Shown here piece after piece: positions 29,354 to 41,417 of a stretch of DNA of 45,940 bases. Under the pieces are notes generated by a model that was not told the DNA's origin, searched no databases, and saw only the letters and a list, made by a program, of their open reading frames with translations. Source of the DNA: Porticoccaceae bacterium. GTDB taxonomy: Bacteria; Pseudomonadota; Gammaproteobacteria; Pseudomonadales; Porticoccaceae. Location of the stretch: assembly GCA_002731695.1 (NCBI GenBank), contig PCCK01000044.1:1-45940 (forward strand), given 5' to 3'. How positions within the stretch are numbered: position 1 is the stretch's first letter; the number at the start of each line of letters is the position of its first letter. A program made the translations under genes and the position numbers.

Positions 29354-31348
29354 ATGCCTAGTCGTAGAGACTTAGCTAATGCCGTGAGGGCTCTTAGCAT
29401 GGATGCCGTCCAACAGGCGAAGAGTGGACACCCCGGTGCACCAATGGGATTAGCTGACATTGCGCAAGTATTATGGAATGACTTTCTAAAGCACAATCCT
29501 GCTGATCCTGATTGGGTTGATAGAGATCGATTTGTGCTTTCAAACGGACATGGTTCGATGTTGCTTTACGCACTTTTACATCTCAGTGGGTATGATTTAC
29601 CGATTGAGGAGTTGAAGAAATTCCGTCAGTTGCATTCTAAAACACCAGGACATCCAGAGAAGGGTTATGCTCCCGGAGTTGAGACCACGACGGGGCCACT
29701 CGGTCAGGGATTAGCTAATGCCGTTGGCATGGCTATAGCTGAGAAGGTCCTAGCGACAAATTTTAATCGACCCGGGCACACTATTGTGGACCACTATACT
29801 TATACAATTGTGGGTGATGGTTGCCTGATGGAGGGGATCTCGCACGAGGTGTGCTCACTATCGGGTACTCTCGGACTGAGCAAGCTTATTGTTATTTATG
29901 ATGACAATGGTATCTCAATCGATGGAGAGGTTCATGACTGGTTCAACGATGATACGTCTGCGCGTTTTTCGGCTTATGGCTGGCAAGTCTTATCCGACAT
30001 CGATGGACATGATGGCGAGGCGGTGATTTCCGCGATCATGTCCGCTAAAGCAGACACGGCGCGTCCAAGTCTTATTTGCTGCAAGACGGTTATCGGTTTT
30101 GGTTCTCCAAATAAGCAGGGTAAAGAAAGCTGTCACGGAGCGCCCCTCGGAGCTGACGAAATTATTCTTACGCGCAAACAACTCGGCTGGGAGTATCCTC
30201 CATTCGAGATACCACGGGATTATTATGAGGGATGGGATGCTACCGACCGAGGAGCAGTCCTTCAAAAAGACTGGACAGAAAAGATGAATTTGTATAAGTC
30301 AGAGTATCCAGCCCTGCATAAAGAATTTGAGCGTCGAATGAGGGGTTTCTTGCCTCCTGACTTTGAGTCTGAGGCCAACAGTTACATAGCATCCTGTCAA
30401 TTTTCGATGCAAAAGATTGCATCCCGTAAAGCTTCACAGGATGCGTTAAACGCGTACGGGGCAATACTTCCGGAGTTACTCGGAGGCTCAGCTGACCTAG
30501 CAGGCTCAAACCTTACACTTTGGTCTGGTTCAAAACCGATAAGTTCGGGGGATGGAGGTGGAAATTACATACATTATGGAGTTCGTGAATTTGGTATGAG
30601 TGCGATTATAAATGGCATTGCGTTACATGGCGGATTTATTAACTATGGGGGCACGTTTCTAATGTTCATGGAGTACGCTCGCAATGCGGTACGCATGGCG
30701 GCTCTTATGAAAATAAATAGTATCTTCGTATATACACATGATTCCATCGGTCTTGGTGAAGACGGACCAACTCATCAACCTGTGGAGCAGCTCACTGCGT
30801 TGCGTGCGACACCGAATCTACACACATGGCGACCTTGTGACAACACAGAAACAGCTGTGTGTTGGAAATTGGCGATTCAGCGAACCGATGGACCCAGTGC
30901 GCTTATCTTTAGTCGACAAGGCCTGGAGCCAATGAAACGTTCCACTTCGCAAGTCGATGAGATAAGTCGCGGAGGCTATATTCTTCAGGATTGTACAAAT
31001 CCAAGAGCGATAATAATTGCAACCGGGTCAGAGGTAGAGCTTGCCGTAAATGCGGCTGAAGAGCTCGCTGAAAATGGCATACATGTGCGTGTAGTCTCAC
31101 TACCATGCGCTGAATTGTTTGACATTCAAGATGAGGACTATCGTGAATTTGTGTTGCCATCTCATATTTCTTCCAGGATTGCGGTAGAGGCATCACACCC
31201 AGACTTCTGGCGTAAGTATGTGGGATTGAAGGGCTCGGTAGTTGGCATGAACAGTTTTGGCGAATCGGCACCCGGACCAGTGGTTATGGACCATTTCGGT
31301 TTTTCAGTGAAAAATGTCGTTGCCGAAGTGCTAGAGGTTGTCCACTAG
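29354..31348 (+). CDS. tkt: transketolase
   Basis: [58 protein letters not shown]. Confidence 0.97.
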   Translation: MPSRRDLANAVRALSMDAVQQAKSGHPGAPMGLADIAQVLWNDFLKHNPADPDWVDRDRFVLSNGHGSMLLYALLHLSGYDLPIEELKKFRQLHSKTPGHPEKGYAPGVETTTGPLGQGLANAVGMAIAEKVLATNFNRPGHTIVDHYTYTIVGDGCLMEGISHEVCSLSGTLGLSKLIVIYDDNGISIDGEVHDWFNDDTSARFSAYGWQVLSDIDGHDGEAVISAIMSAKADTARPSLICCKTVIGFGSPNKQGKESCHGAPLGADEIILTRKQLGWEYPPFEIPRDYYEGWDATDRGAVLQKDWTEKMNLYKSEYPALHKEFERRMRGFLPPDFESEANSYIASCQFSMQKIASRKASQDALNAYGAILPELLGGSADLAGSNLTLWSGSKPISSGDGGGNYIHYGVREFGMSAIINGIALHGGFINYGGTFLMFMEYARNAVRMAALMKINSIFVYTHDSIGLGEDGPTHQPVEQLTALRATPNLHTWRPCDNTETAVCWKLAIQRTDGPSALIFSRQGLEPMKRSTSQVDEISRGGYILQDCTNPRAIIIATGSEVELAVNAAEELAENGIHVRVVSLPCAELFDIQDEDYREFVLPSHISSRIAVEASHPDFWRKYVGLKGSVVGMNSFGESAPGPVVMDHFGFSVKNVVAEVLEVVH

Positions 31349-32394
31349 TGCTCCGAGTCGCGATTAATGGCTACGGACGAATCGGGCGATCTTTGCTGAG
31401 AGCCGTCTACGAGTCTTCAGCGACAGAAGCAATCAAAATTGTTGCGATTAATGAGCCATCTGACTCCTCTACTATAGCACATCTAACTCGCTATGATTCT
31501 ACTCACGGAAGATTTCCGGGCTCTGTGAGATCAGATGGATTAAAGCTTTACATTAATGAAGACGAGATTCAATTATTTGCCGAGGTTCTAGTTGAACGGT
31601 TACCTTGGGAGCAGTTGGAGATTGATGCTGTATTGGAGTGTAGCGGAACTTTTAGCGATCGAAATACTGCTGAAGGTCATCTCAGCAGCGGTGCAAAAAA
31701 GGTTCTATTTTCGCAGCCTGCAGAGGCAGATGTTGATACCACCATTGTTTTCGGTGTCAATCATCACATGCTCCGAAAAGAACAAACTATTGTTTCGAAT
31801 GCATCGTGTACTACAAATGCTGTTGTTCCAGTAATTAAGCTGCTTGATGATAATTATGGCGTCAAATCGGGCGTAATCACGACAATTCACTCCGCTATGA
31901 ATGATCAGCCGGTAATTGATGCCTATCACCACACCGACCTTCGAAAAACTCGAGCTGCCATGCAATCGATTATTCCCGTAGAAACCGGGTTGGCGCTAGG
32001 AATCGATAGACTTTTACCCCATTTAAATGGGCGATTTGAGGCCCAAGCTATGCGAGTGCCTGTTTTGAATGTCTCTGTAATAGACTTATCAGTTGTTGTG
32101 AACAAACAGTTGGACGTTACAGCTGTAAATTATTGTTTTCGAGAGGCCTCCGCCAATGCCTTGCTAGGTATATTGGGATATACCGAAGAGCCACTTGCAT
32201 CATGCGATTTTAATCATGATTCCCGAAGCGGTATTATAGACGCGAATCAAACAAGAGTCGCTCAGGGGAATCTGCTCAAGGTTTTGATATGGTTTGATAA
32301 TGAGTGGGGTTATGCAAATCGCATGATCGATACGTTACTTACTTGGTATAGTTTGCCGGTGTATAGCTGTAGGTCTAACTTTGAGGTTAATTGA
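31348..32394 (+). CDS. epd: erythrose-4-phosphate dehydrogenase / GAPDH family
   Basis: [66 protein letters not shown]; tkt-epd-pgk order; GTG start overlapping the tkt TAG. Confidence 0.88.
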   Translation: MLRVAINGYGRIGRSLLRAVYESSATEAIKIVAINEPSDSSTIAHLTRYDSTHGRFPGSVRSDGLKLYINEDEIQLFAEVLVERLPWEQLEIDAVLECSGTFSDRNTAEGHLSSGAKKVLFSQPAEADVDTTIVFGVNHHMLRKEQTIVSNASCTTNAVVPVIKLLDDNYGVKSGVITTIHSAMNDQPVIDAYHHTDLRKTRAAMQSIIPVETGLALGIDRLLPHLNGRFEAQAMRVPVLNVSVIDLSVVVNKQLDVTAVNYCFREASANALLGILGYTEEPLASCDFNHDSRSGIIDANQTRVAQGNLLKVLIWFDNEWGYANRMIDTLLTWYSLPVYSCRSNFEVN

Positions 32395-33539
32395 TGCCTA
32401 AATTTATGGAACACATAGATCTATCAAAAAAACGTGTGTTGATTCGAGAAGATTTGAATGTACCTCTTGATGGTGATTGTGTAGCAAGTGATGCGCGGAT
32501 TCTTGCTGCGGTTCCCACAATTGAAAGTGCTCTTAAATCCGGAGCCGCTGTTGTTCTGATGTCTCACCTTGGAAGACCTAACGAGGGTAGTTTTCAAGCA
32601 GAGTTTTCTCTGCGGCCAATAGCCGATCGGCTTAGCGAACTGTTAAGGTGTCCAGTGCCGATCGTTAGAGAGTGGAGGTTGGGGTTTAAAATAGATTTTG
32701 GAGAGGTGGTTTTACTTGAAAATGTCCGTTTCAATCGGGGAGAAAAGTCAAATGATGACCAATTAGCAAAAGCGTATGCCTCTTTGTGTGATGTTTATGT
32801 CATGGATGCATTTGCCGCAGCGCATAGGGCACAAGCCTCCACTCACGGAGTCTCAAAATTCGCACCTCTGGCGTGTATAGGGCCTCTCCTTGCAGCTGAA
32901 TTGGCTGCCTTGGACCAAGCGATGAAAAGTCCCTCCCGTCCTTTGGCCGCTATTGTCGGGGGCAGCAAGGTATCCACTAAATTATTTGTTTTAGAGACGT
33001 TGGCAAAGCGTGTTGATCAGCTTATTGTGGGAGGAGGGATAGCGAATACTTTCTTGGCGGCGAGCGGCAAACCGGTGGGTAGGTCAATCTTTGAGGATGA
33101 TCTACTATGTGTTGCAAAAAGTTTAATGAGCAAGGTAAATATCCCTCTTCCGGTGGATGTGGTTGTGGCGAAAGAGTTTTCGAGACATGCAGTAGCTGAG
33201 GTCAAAGCTGTTGATGATGTTGGTTATGACGATATGATTTTAGATGTTGGGCCCAGCTCACGAGCTCACTTGGTGGAGGTTCTCGAATCGATGTCCACTA
33301 TAATTTGGAATGGTCCACTTGGGGTCTTTGAGTTTGATCAGTTTAGTGACGGCACCAGTGCGGTTGGAAGGGCTGTTGCGAACAGTTCCGCGTTTACGCT
33401 GGCGGGAGGAGGGGACACCCTTGCAGCGCTTGAAAAGTACCAATTATCAGACCGGATCTCTTATATTTCTACTGGCGGTGGAGCTTTCCTTGAGTATATT
33501 GGGGGGAAAACATTGCCGGCATTACAGGCATTAGGTTGA
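32394..33539 (+). CDS. pgk: phosphoglycerate kinase
   Basis: [59 protein letters not shown] at 32394 overlaps the epd TGA. Confidence 0.96.
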   Translation: MPKFMEHIDLSKKRVLIREDLNVPLDGDCVASDARILAAVPTIESALKSGAAVVLMSHLGRPNEGSFQAEFSLRPIADRLSELLRCPVPIVREWRLGFKIDFGEVVLLENVRFNRGEKSNDDQLAKAYASLCDVYVMDAFAAAHRAQASTHGVSKFAPLACIGPLLAAELAALDQAMKSPSRPLAAIVGGSKVSTKLFVLETLAKRVDQLIVGGGIANTFLAASGKPVGRSIFEDDLLCVAKSLMSKVNIPLPVDVVVAKEFSRHAVAEVKAVDDVGYDDMILDVGPSSRAHLVEVLESMSTIIWNGPLGVFEFDQFSDGTSAVGRAVANSSAFTLAGGGDTLAALEKYQLSDRISYISTGGGAFLEYIGGKTLPALQALG

Positions 33540-33607
33540 CATATTCGCGGTTTTGGTTGGTCGACTCGATAGCTGTTAGGTACCTCGGTCTGGAGCAGTA
33601 ATACCCA

Positions 33608-34471
33608 TTATTTAGAGTACCGTCTCGCAAGATTTTGTACCTCGTTGTATAGAAATAAAGTTAAGGTTTGCCTACTGTCTAACGTTTTCAATAGTTTCCA
33701 GTCGAGCGGTTTACCGATTTCGCTGTATATGGGCTTACCAAATCTCTTCGTAACTTCGTTCATAAGAGCTGCTGAACGCAAGGCAGCAGACCAGTGCGAG
33801 GTAATATGAAATATACGGCTGTTTTGACCTTTATAGTAGACTGGAACGACGGTCGCTTCAGCATCGCGAATCATTTTTGCGGCGAATGTTGTCCAAGGAG
33901 ATTCTACGACCTGGCCAAATCCCCAGTGTGTGGCTGTCGAGACGTGGCCTGACGGAAATACTAGTAGGGGTATTTCGTCTCTCAATGCCTGCTGTGCTAT
34001 CCGCTTGGAACGAATGTTGTTTTTTACGGCATCTCTATTGTCACTGAAGTCTACGGGGAGGAAGTATTCTGCCAAATCTTTGTCTTGGCACATAATCGAG
34101 TTAATTAAAATACGGAAATTTCCTCTAAGTCGGACAGCCAAGTCACACAATGCGAGTCCATCTATTACACCAAATGGATGATTTGCTACAAAGACGATCG
34201 GACCGCGTGTCGGTAAATCAGCGAGTTTTTGCCTATCATATTGATGATTAATTTTGGCGATTTTTAATGCTTCCTCAATAAATCCCTCGATGGTGAATGG
34301 ACGCTCTTTAACCTTGAAGTAGATAGACTCGATCCTTGGTCGGCCAAAAAACCTCTCAGCCGCTTCTAAAGAATAGCGCTGATACCAAGGCTGCCCTGGC
34401 CTAACGAACGACAGAAGAGGGTAGTCTTTGACATAGTCCATAACACCTACGTCTGTTTTGGTCTTGGCCAT
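33608..34471 (-). CDS. lysophospholipid acyltransferase family protein
   Basis: PIVFVANHPFGVIDGLALCDLAVRLR (NHxxxxD-type motif), LLVFPSGHVST. Confidence 0.8.
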   Translation of the reverse strand: MAKTKTDVGVMDYVKDYPLLSFVRPGQPWYQRYSLEAAERFFGRPRIESIYFKVKERPFTIEGFIEEALKIAKINHQYDRQKLADLPTRGPIVFVANHPFGVIDGLALCDLAVRLRGNFRILINSIMCQDKDLAEYFLPVDFSDNRDAVKNNIRSKRIAQQALRDEIPLLVFPSGHVSTATHWGFGQVVESPWTTFAAKMIRDAEATVVPVYYKGQNSRIFHITSHWSAALRSAALMNEVTKRFGKPIYSEIGKPLDWKLLKTLDSRQTLTLFLYNEVQNLARRYSK

Positions 34472-34582
34472 CTAAAGCTTAATTCTCCCGTTTCACTGAA
34501 ATCTTTTTACACACCACCCTAATATTATAGGGACATGGCTGCGTTAGCAAAAAATAGAACTTTTTTTAAGCTCTGTAATTTG

Positions 34583-36673
34583 CTAGGCCTGAGCATATTC
34601 TTGACTGTTACTAATCCATCTCTCAATTAACTTCTCAACTAAGTCTGGATTTTTGTTTATCAACTTTTCTGCAAGAAATTTTACCTCAGACATTAAATAG
34701 ACATCTCTAGTTAAATCTGCGATTTTGAAATGCATGGTTCCGGTTTGTCGTACCCCCAAAACCTCGCCGGGGCCGCGAAGTTCCAAGTCTTTTTCGGCTA
34801 TTTCAAAGCCATTATTTGTCTCACGCATCATTTTTAGGCGCTCTTTCCCTTCGTTTGAAAGAGGTGAATCATATAGGAGCACGCAGTGGCTTCTATCTGC
34901 GCCGCGTCCTACCCTACCCCTGAGTTGGTGTAATTGAGAGAGTCCGAGGCGTTCAGAATTTTCAACAATAATGAGGCTAGCGTTTGGGATGTCCATACCC
35001 ACCTCAATTACAGTTGTTGCGACCAACAAATTTATTTCTCGGTCTCTAAATTTATTCATAATATTAATTTTTTTATCCGCTCTTAGTCGGCCATGTAAGA
35101 GGCCAATATTGAGCTCTGGGAGTAATAATTTTAGTTCACCTGCTACAACTTCAGCAGCTTGATTCGCGATTGATTCTGATTCTTCAATCAGCGTGCAAAC
35201 CCAATATGCCTGTCGTCCGAGGGCGCATGCAGACGCAACTCGTTTGATAACATCAGCGCGGCGAGAGGAGTTTATGACAGTCGTTTCAATTGGTTTCCGG
35301 CCGGTTGGGAGTTCGTCGATGATCGAAAAATCAAGATCAGCATATGAACTCATCGCAAGTGTTCTCGGAATGGGCGTTGCGGTCATGATTAGTTGGTGAG
35401 GCAACTGCTTGAGAGTTTGTCCACTATTATCAAAAGTTACTCCTTTTTTTCTGAGTGCTAATCTTTGGTGAACCCCAAATCTGTGTTGCTCATCGATTAT
35501 CGACAACCCAAGGGAGTAGAAATTCACCTTTTCCTGAAAAAGCGCATGAGTGCCAATTATCATTTTTGCAGATCCATCGGCGATCGATTCGAGTTGATAA
35601 TTTCTGGCTTTACCTTTTAATTTTCCTGTAAGCCATGCTATTTTAATTCCAAAAGGTTGAAACCAATTTTCAAAATTTAGTCGATGTTGTTCAGATAAGA
35701 GTTCAGTAGGTGCCATTAGCGCAGCTTGTTCTCCATTTGCGATGGCTTGTAGAGCAGCAAGAGCAGACACAATAGTCTTACCTGAGCCCACATCTCCCTG
35801 AAGGAGCCTAAGCATAGGTGCAGGCTTTGACATGTCATGGCTTATCTCTGCGCTAACTTTTAGTTGTGCTGAAGTAAGTTTAAAAGATAGCTGTGCCAAA
35901 AAGTTATCTCTTTGGTTTAACTTCTCGACTAGCGACTTTGCAGGATGCTTTTGAATCCTTTGTCGAAGAAGGAGAAGACTCAATTGATGCGCGACTAATT
36001 CTTCGCGGATTAGCCTTAGCTGAGCTGGGTGTTTACCCGTCGCGAGAATATTCAGTTCCGTATTTACAGGAGGGTTATGTAAAAATTTTAAAGCTTTAAT
36101 TAGCGAGTATTCATTTGTTGTATGCTTTGGAAGTAACTCACTTAACGATGTATCGTCTAACTTGGTTAGTGCCAGCGCGCATAGACTTCGAATACGAGTT
36201 TGTGTCACGCCCTCTCCTGTAGGATAGATAGGGGTTAACTTGTCATCTAGAGCGGTTGGAAGCTCTTCCTTTAATACTGTGAATTCAGGATGATATATTT
36301 CGATTCCTGATGATCCCCTGCGAATTTCTCCGAAACAACGTAGTTTGGTTCCGAGGCGCAATTCCGATAGTTGCGACTTGTTAAAATGATAAAATCTCAG
36401 AGTGACGATGCCAGTATTATCCTGAAGTCTACATAAAAGGCTGCGCCTCCTCCCGAAAACGACATTGCTTGCTTTTATGACTCCCTCAATTACCGCGCTG
36501 GTGAACGGGTGAAGGCCTCCGATTGGCGATATCTTAGTCTTATCTACGTAGCGAAGTGGGAGGTGAAAAACTAAATCTTGAATTGTCTCAAGACCAAGTT
36601 TTTTTAATTTCTCGGCGAGTTGTGGACCGACACCCCGTAAAATTTGAACACTTACCCTTTGTTGGTTCTGCAT
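34583..36673 (-). CDS. recG: ATP-dependent DNA helicase RecG
   Basis: LLQGDVGSGKTIVSALAAL, IIDEQHRFGVHQR, MTATPIPRTLAMS, QLRGRVGRGADRSHCVLLY. Confidence 0.97.
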   Translation of the reverse strand: MQNQQRVSVQILRGVGPQLAEKLKKLGLETIQDLVFHLPLRYVDKTKISPIGGLHPFTSAVIEGVIKASNVVFGRRRSLLCRLQDNTGIVTLRFYHFNKSQLSELRLGTKLRCFGEIRRGSSGIEIYHPEFTVLKEELPTALDDKLTPIYPTGEGVTQTRIRSLCALALTKLDDTSLSELLPKHTTNEYSLIKALKFLHNPPVNTELNILATGKHPAQLRLIREELVAHQLSLLLLRQRIQKHPAKSLVEKLNQRDNFLAQLSFKLTSAQLKVSAEISHDMSKPAPMLRLLQGDVGSGKTIVSALAALQAIANGEQAALMAPTELLSEQHRLNFENWFQPFGIKIAWLTGKLKGKARNYQLESIADGSAKMIIGTHALFQEKVNFYSLGLSIIDEQHRFGVHQRLALRKKGVTFDNSGQTLKQLPHQLIMTATPIPRTLAMSSYADLDFSIIDELPTGRKPIETTVINSSRRADVIKRVASACALGRQAYWVCTLIEESESIANQAAEVVAGELKLLLPELNIGLLHGRLRADKKINIMNKFRDREINLLVATTVIEVGMDIPNASLIIVENSERLGLSQLHQLRGRVGRGADRSHCVLLYDSPLSNEGKERLKMMRETNNGFEIAEKDLELRGPGEVLGVRQTGTMHFKIADLTRDVYLMSEVKFLAEKLINKNPDLVEKLIERWISNSQEYAQA

Positions 36674-36773
36674 TTCCCGAGCTCATCAGTCGATGCTTGC
36701 ATTGACATCACATGTGGTCCTTAATGGGTACGTCATTAATGATAGCTAATAAGTTTCAACTAAGGAAATTTAC

Positions 36774-37622
36774 GTGAAAATATTGATGGCTGGGTGCGGA
36801 GACTTGGGTAAGCGTACTGCACTTATGCTTGCACCAGAGCATACTTGTTTCGGGCTCAACCGTAGGCGGAGTCAATTACCCAGTCCAATCGTGTCAATTT
36901 CTGCTGATGTGACCAATGTTTTGGATATGAAGAGGGTTTTAGCGGAACCGTTTGATGTTGTTATTGTCACTGTTACCCCCGCGGCATTTTGTCAGTCTGC
37001 CTATCGTGATTCTTATGTTGCAGCAGCGGAAGCATTAAAAAGTGCCGTGAGTTTAGCAAATCATCCGCCGAAGCTCCTTATTTGGACCTCTAGTACACGA
37101 GTGTATGGTGATCACGGCGGGGCATGGGTTAATGAAGAGAGCTGCCCCTTCGATCAGGACTTCGCAGGAAAATCATTGTTGGAGGCGGAACTATTGATCT
37201 CTCAATTATCTTGCAGGTATGTGGTGGTCAGATTCTCCGGAATCTATGGCCCCGGAAGAAAGAGTTTTTTGAATAAGATCCGTTCGGGCGGTGTTCGGAT
37301 TCAATTCCCGGAAAAATGGACTAATAGGATCCATAGCGATGATTGTGCAGCGGTTTTTAGTCATCTAATTAAAAGATATTTTGGTGGTGAGAGTCTCGAT
37401 CCATTGTACATAGCTAGCGATTGCGAGCCAGTAACTCAAAAAGTGGTATATGAGTGGTTGGCGAAAGAACTTGGTGTCGATTTTCAAAGGCCTCAAGGGG
37501 GTGTGGCTAAAGAATACAAAATCTCTCGTCGTTGTAATAACCAAAGGCTGTTGGAAAGCGGATTTTGCTTTAAGTACCCCACCTTCCGAGATGGTTACCG
37601 AGCTTTGATAAGAGAAACTTAG
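36774..37622 (+). CDS. NAD-dependent epimerase/dehydratase-family protein
   Basis: [54 protein letters not shown] start. Confidence 0.82.
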   Translation: MKILMAGCGDLGKRTALMLAPEHTCFGLNRRRSQLPSPIVSISADVTNVLDMKRVLAEPFDVVIVTVTPAAFCQSAYRDSYVAAAEALKSAVSLANHPPKLLIWTSSTRVYGDHGGAWVNEESCPFDQDFAGKSLLEAELLISQLSCRYVVVRFSGIYGPGRKSFLNKIRSGGVRIQFPEKWTNRIHSDDCAAVFSHLIKRYFGGESLDPLYIASDCEPVTQKVVYEWLAKELGVDFQRPQGGVAKEYKISRRCNNQRLLESGFCFKYPTFRDGYRALIRET

Positions 37623-38002
37623 ATGACCATAATTCCATCCATCTCAACTGCCGCGTCCATGGGTAGTGCGGCTACTCCAATTGCCGCTCGTGCTGGATAA
37701 GGTTTTGCAAAATACTTTTCCATTGCCTTGTTGACAAGTGCAAAGTTATCCAAATTTGTGAGGAAGACATTCAGTTTTACTAAACAATTTAAATCGCCCC
37801 CAGCGGCATAGCAAACGGCTTGAAGGTTTTCGAGAACCTGACAGATTTGATTTTCTATATCTGTATCAACGAGTTGCATCACTGACGGATCGAGGGGAAT
37901 TTGCCCAGAGAGGTATACAGTATTATTTACTTTTATAGCTTGTGAGTATGTTCCAATTGCCATCGGCGCGTTATTTGTTTGAATAGTGGCTCTGTTTGTC
38001 AC
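37619..38002 (-). CDS. ridA: RidA family protein
   Basis: [45 protein letters not shown]. Confidence 0.93.
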   Translation of the reverse strand: MTNRATIQTNNAPMAIGTYSQAIKVNNTVYLSGQIPLDPSVMQLVDTDIENQICQVLENLQAVCYAAGGDLNCLVKLNVFLTNLDNFALVNKAMEKYFAKPYPARAAIGVAALPMDAAVEMDGIMVI

Positions 38003-38031
38003 GGTAACGAGTTCTCCAAAAGTAATTTATG

Positions 38032-40143
38032 TTAGTTTCTCACACGAGAAACCCTGCGGACAGGGGAGAGTGCCCGAACCCTTCGCAAAATATCTGCAAG
38101 GTGGGTCCGGTCGCGCACTGCGATTACAATATCAACTATACTGGTGAAAGCATCTTTTTCTAGCGTACTTATTTTTTCGATGGTTGCATCTTTTTCAGTA
38201 ATTCTAGAGGCAAGTGTAGCAATAAAACCTCTCTTTGGCGTTACCTCCACTTTTAACTCTACAGGAAATTGACCCTGAACGGAGTCTGACCAAGTCATTG
38301 GAGTACATTTTTCGGGATTCGATCTCAATTCAATAAGATTTCGGCAAGATTCCAGATGCACTACAGCGCCCTTTCCGGGACTAAGATGACCAAGTATCGG
38401 ATCTCCTGGAATCGGATGACAACACTTTCCATATTGAAGTAACATAGCTTTTTGTCCCCCAACCTCAAGCGGCAGTGGCGGTTTACGATTTTGATCTTTT
38501 GTTTGAGATTCCTCTAAAGGTACGATCAGATTTGCTATTGCAAGGGGCACTCGATTTCCTAATCCTATTTGATGCAAAATATATTTAAAAGTGGAGGCGC
38601 CTGAGCTTTGAAGAATTCGTTTGATTTCTGATTTTTTTAACTGACGATAGCTGGTTCCAAATCTGCTGAGTGCTTGGTCAAGAAGTCGCTTTCCAAGATT
38701 GACGGATTCATCATGCTCTTGGGTCTTTAAAAAATGCCGTATTGCGCTACGAGCCTTTGCAGTGGCGACGAAGCTAAGCCAGTTGGGATTTGGTTGTGCG
38801 CCCTCAGCGCTGATAATCTCAATCTTTTGCCCGCTCTGGAGCCCCTCTGAAAGAGGAGTTAGCTGACCATCAACCCTGCAAGCAATGCAACTATTTCCCA
38901 AGGCAGTATGCACGGAGTATGCAAAGTCAACGGCGGTTGCTCCAGTGGGTAGTTCTATGATTTCTCCTCGTGGTGTAAAGACATATACCTCGTCTGGAAA
39001 TAAGTCTGCTTTAACATTCTCCAAGAACTCAATCGAGTTTCCTGCTTGTTTTTGCATAGCTAAAAGGCCTTGAATCCACCTCGACGCCCTGCTTTGGCTT
39101 CCCTCTTTTCGGGTATTTCCAGCTTTGTATTCTCCATGAGCGGCGATACCGTAGTTTGCGATCATTTCCATTTCGGTAGTTCGTATTTGCACCTCAATCA
39201 ATACTCCATGCATACCCACTAGCACTGTGTGAAGCGACTGATAGCCATTAGCTTTCGGTATGGCAATATAATCTTTAAACTCGCCTGGAACTGGCTTAAA
39301 AATACTATGCATCATTCCGAGAGCGCGGTAGCAGTTGTCTACAGAATCAACTACCAATCTGAATGCAAAAACATCCATGATATCTCTGAAAGCTTTCTTT
39401 TTATCCCGCATTTTTAGGTAGATACTCCACAGATGTTTTTGTCGACCCTTGACGAGAGCGTTAATAGATTCTTGCTCTAAACAATTTTCAATGGCCTGTC
39501 GGATTTCTATAACGAAGGCTTTTCTATTTTGTCTGGCAGCTTCTGTTGCTTCTCGGAGTCTTTGGTGACGCAGTGGATACATTGCTGCAAAGCTGAGTTC
39601 TTCATATTCAATTCTTACATGCTCAATACCAAGACGTTGCGCGATAGGAGCATAGATTTCCATGGTCTCTCGGGCAATTCGGCGACGTTTGTCTGCTGAA
39701 AGGGTTCCTAGTGTACGCATATTATGTAGGCGATCGGCAAGTTTGACCAAAACAACTCGAATATCCCGAGACATGGCAAGAGTCATCTTCTGAAAACTCT
39801 CTGCTTGCTGCTGTGCCTTTGATTCAAACTCAATTTCATTGAGTTTACTGACGCCATCTACGAGATCCGCTACAGTACGACCGAAACGACGAGAGATTTG
39901 TCCCTTGGTCACTCCAGTGTCTTCTATGACGTCATGCAACATTGCCGCCATAAGACCCTCTGGGTCCATATGCATATCGGCAAGTATGTTCGCTACCGCT
40001 AGGGGATGAGTTATATACAAGTCACCTGTCTGACGAACTTGTCCAGTGTGACTGCGTTCAGCGTAACGATACGCCCGCTCAATTCTGCGTATATCCGGTT
40101 CACTAAGATAAGTTAATTTTTCTGTAAGTCCTAGGAGCGCCAC
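38032..40143 (-). CDS. spoT: bifunctional (p)ppGpp synthetase/hydrolase
   Basis: AMLHDVIEDTGVT (HD), YIAIPKANGYQSLHTVLVG, TGS domain VFTPRGEIIELPTGATAVDFAYSVHTALG, C-terminal ACT-like domain; next to rpoZ and gmk. Confidence 0.95.
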   Translation of the reverse strand: MALLGLTEKLTYLSEPDIRRIERAYRYAERSHTGQVRQTGDLYITHPLAVANILADMHMDPEGLMAAMLHDVIEDTGVTKGQISRRFGRTVADLVDGVSKLNEIEFESKAQQQAESFQKMTLAMSRDIRVVLVKLADRLHNMRTLGTLSADKRRRIARETMEIYAPIAQRLGIEHVRIEYEELSFAAMYPLRHQRLREATEAARQNRKAFVIEIRQAIENCLEQESINALVKGRQKHLWSIYLKMRDKKKAFRDIMDVFAFRLVVDSVDNCYRALGMMHSIFKPVPGEFKDYIAIPKANGYQSLHTVLVGMHGVLIEVQIRTTEMEMIANYGIAAHGEYKAGNTRKEGSQSRASRWIQGLLAMQKQAGNSIEFLENVKADLFPDEVYVFTPRGEIIELPTGATAVDFAYSVHTALGNSCIACRVDGQLTPLSEGLQSGQKIEIISAEGAQPNPNWLSFVATAKARSAIRHFLKTQEHDESVNLGKRLLDQALSRFGTSYRQLKKSEIKRILQSSGASTFKYILHQIGLGNRVPLAIANLIVPLEESQTKDQNRKPPLPLEVGGQKAMLLQYGKCCHPIPGDPILGHLSPGKGAVVHLESCRNLIELRSNPEKCTPMTWSDSVQGQFPVELKVEVTPKRGFIATLASRITEKDATIEKISTLEKDAFTSIVDIVIAVRDRTHLADILRRVRALSPVRRVSRVRN

Positions 40144-40164
40144 ACCATGGATCCCGAGGAATCT

Positions 40165-40575
40165 CTAATCAGGGGATTGCCCATCTGAGAGAGGAAATGA
40201 TTCTTCGTCAACAATTACAGTATCATCGGACGCCGCATCTAATTGATCGTTACCAGCCAGCGCCTCCAGAGCTGCCGCAATGGCGGCATCTGCTTCTGCT
40301 TCAAGATCTGTCTCAGTTGCTGCCGATTGTCCACCACTTTCATCAACATCTTCGTTTAGAGCGAAATTTTGTTTTATGGGCGACAGGATGCTTGCGTCCA
40401 CATGACCCCCTGCTATCTCTCGAAGTGCTACCACTGTTGGTTTATCGTTCCCCTCAGGTACTAAGGCAGGGCGACCCTCCACGGCTAATTGACGGGCACG
40501 TTTCGAGCCAATCATAACTAGCTCGAATCGGTTGTCTACATTCTCGAGACAGTCTTCGACGGTGATTCGGGCCAT
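40165..40575 (-). CDS. rpoZ: DNA-directed RNA polymerase omega subunit
   Basis: [34 protein letters not shown]. Confidence 0.96.
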   Translation of the reverse strand: MARITVEDCLENVDNRFELVMIGSKRARQLAVEGRPALVPEGNDKPTVVALREIAGGHVDASILSPIKQNFALNEDVDESGGQSAATETDLEAEADAAIAAALEALAGNDQLDAASDDTVIVDEESFPLSDGQSPD

Positions 40576-40633
40576 AACAACTCCACTTGGATCTCAACAA
40601 TATTTCAAGAGGGACGAGTATACAAGAATGTGA

Positions 40634-41257
40634 TTAATTCGACAATAATTCTCTAGTTAAATTGGAAAAAGAGATGTTCGTTGTTCGTAATGACGGGTCA
40701 TCAAACCTTCCGGAAAGAAGTTGTTGGAGCTCTTCGCATGCAGTTTCGAAGTCATCGTTAGTTATCACATAATCTGCGTCTTTCCAATGACTTATCTCTT
40801 TCCGTGCCTCGGCCATCCGTCTCTCAATTACAAGCACAGAATCTTGGCCACGGTCAAAAAGACGCTGTCGTAATTCCCCGACCGAGGGAGGAAGAACAAA
40901 AATACTGACACCGCTTTTAAATACCGAACGGACTTGGTTAGCCCCTTGCCAGTCAATTTCTAGGATAACATCGAGGCCATTGCTTATCTTTTCCTCAACC
41001 CATTGACGAGAGGTACCATATAAGTTGCCGTGCACATTTGCCGACTCAAGAAATTCACCTTTGGTGCGCATTTGTTCGAATTTTTCGTGAGTGACGAAGT
41101 AGTAATGCGTGCCATTAATTTCGCCGGCCCGAGGCGTCCGTGTGGTATGAGAAACCGATGTACAGACGTTGCTCAACTGCGATACTGCCTTGTCGATAAG
41201 ACTTGTCTTCCCAGCGCCGGAGGGAGCTGATATTATAAAAAGCGAGCCACTTGACAT
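40634..41257 (-). CDS. gmk: guanylate kinase
   Basis: GSLFIISAPSGAGKTSLIDKAV, VSHTTRTPRAGEINGTHYYFV. The ORF opens at 41317; ATG at 41257 (MSSGSLF..) preferred. Confidence 0.96.
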   Translation of the reverse strand: MSSGSLFIISAPSGAGKTSLIDKAVSQLSNVCTSVSHTTRTPRAGEINGTHYYFVTHEKFEQMRTKGEFLESANVHGNLYGTSRQWVEEKISNGLDVILEIDWQGANQVRSVFKSGVSIFVLPPSVGELRQRLFDRGQDSVLVIERRMAEARKEISHWKDADYVITNDDFETACEELQQLLSGRFDDPSLRTTNISFSNLTRELLSN

Positions 41258-41366
41258 ATATGCTTGTTTTTCTCCTGTGTTTCTTGAAAAAATTAATACA
41301 AAGTATACAGGAAGCATTATTTCTTAACAGGTTATCTGATTGAAAAACTTTGCAGGGATAGCCTAG

Positions 41367-41406
41367 AAAAAAAGGCCCTTTTATGTAAAAGGCCCTTTTA
41401 TTTTTC
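41367..41406 (-). terminator. Rho-independent terminator downstream of the TonB-dependent receptor
   Basis: AAAAGG-C-CCTTTT-ATGT-AAAAGG-C-CCTTTT hairpin flanked by an A-tract on the left (T-tract on the minus strand) and a T-rich tract on the right. Confidence 0.8.
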
Positions 41407-41417
41407 TAAAATACCAT

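Noticed and set aside
30909-31271. 120-aa minus-strand ORF
   Set aside because: Antisense inside tkt; no domain.
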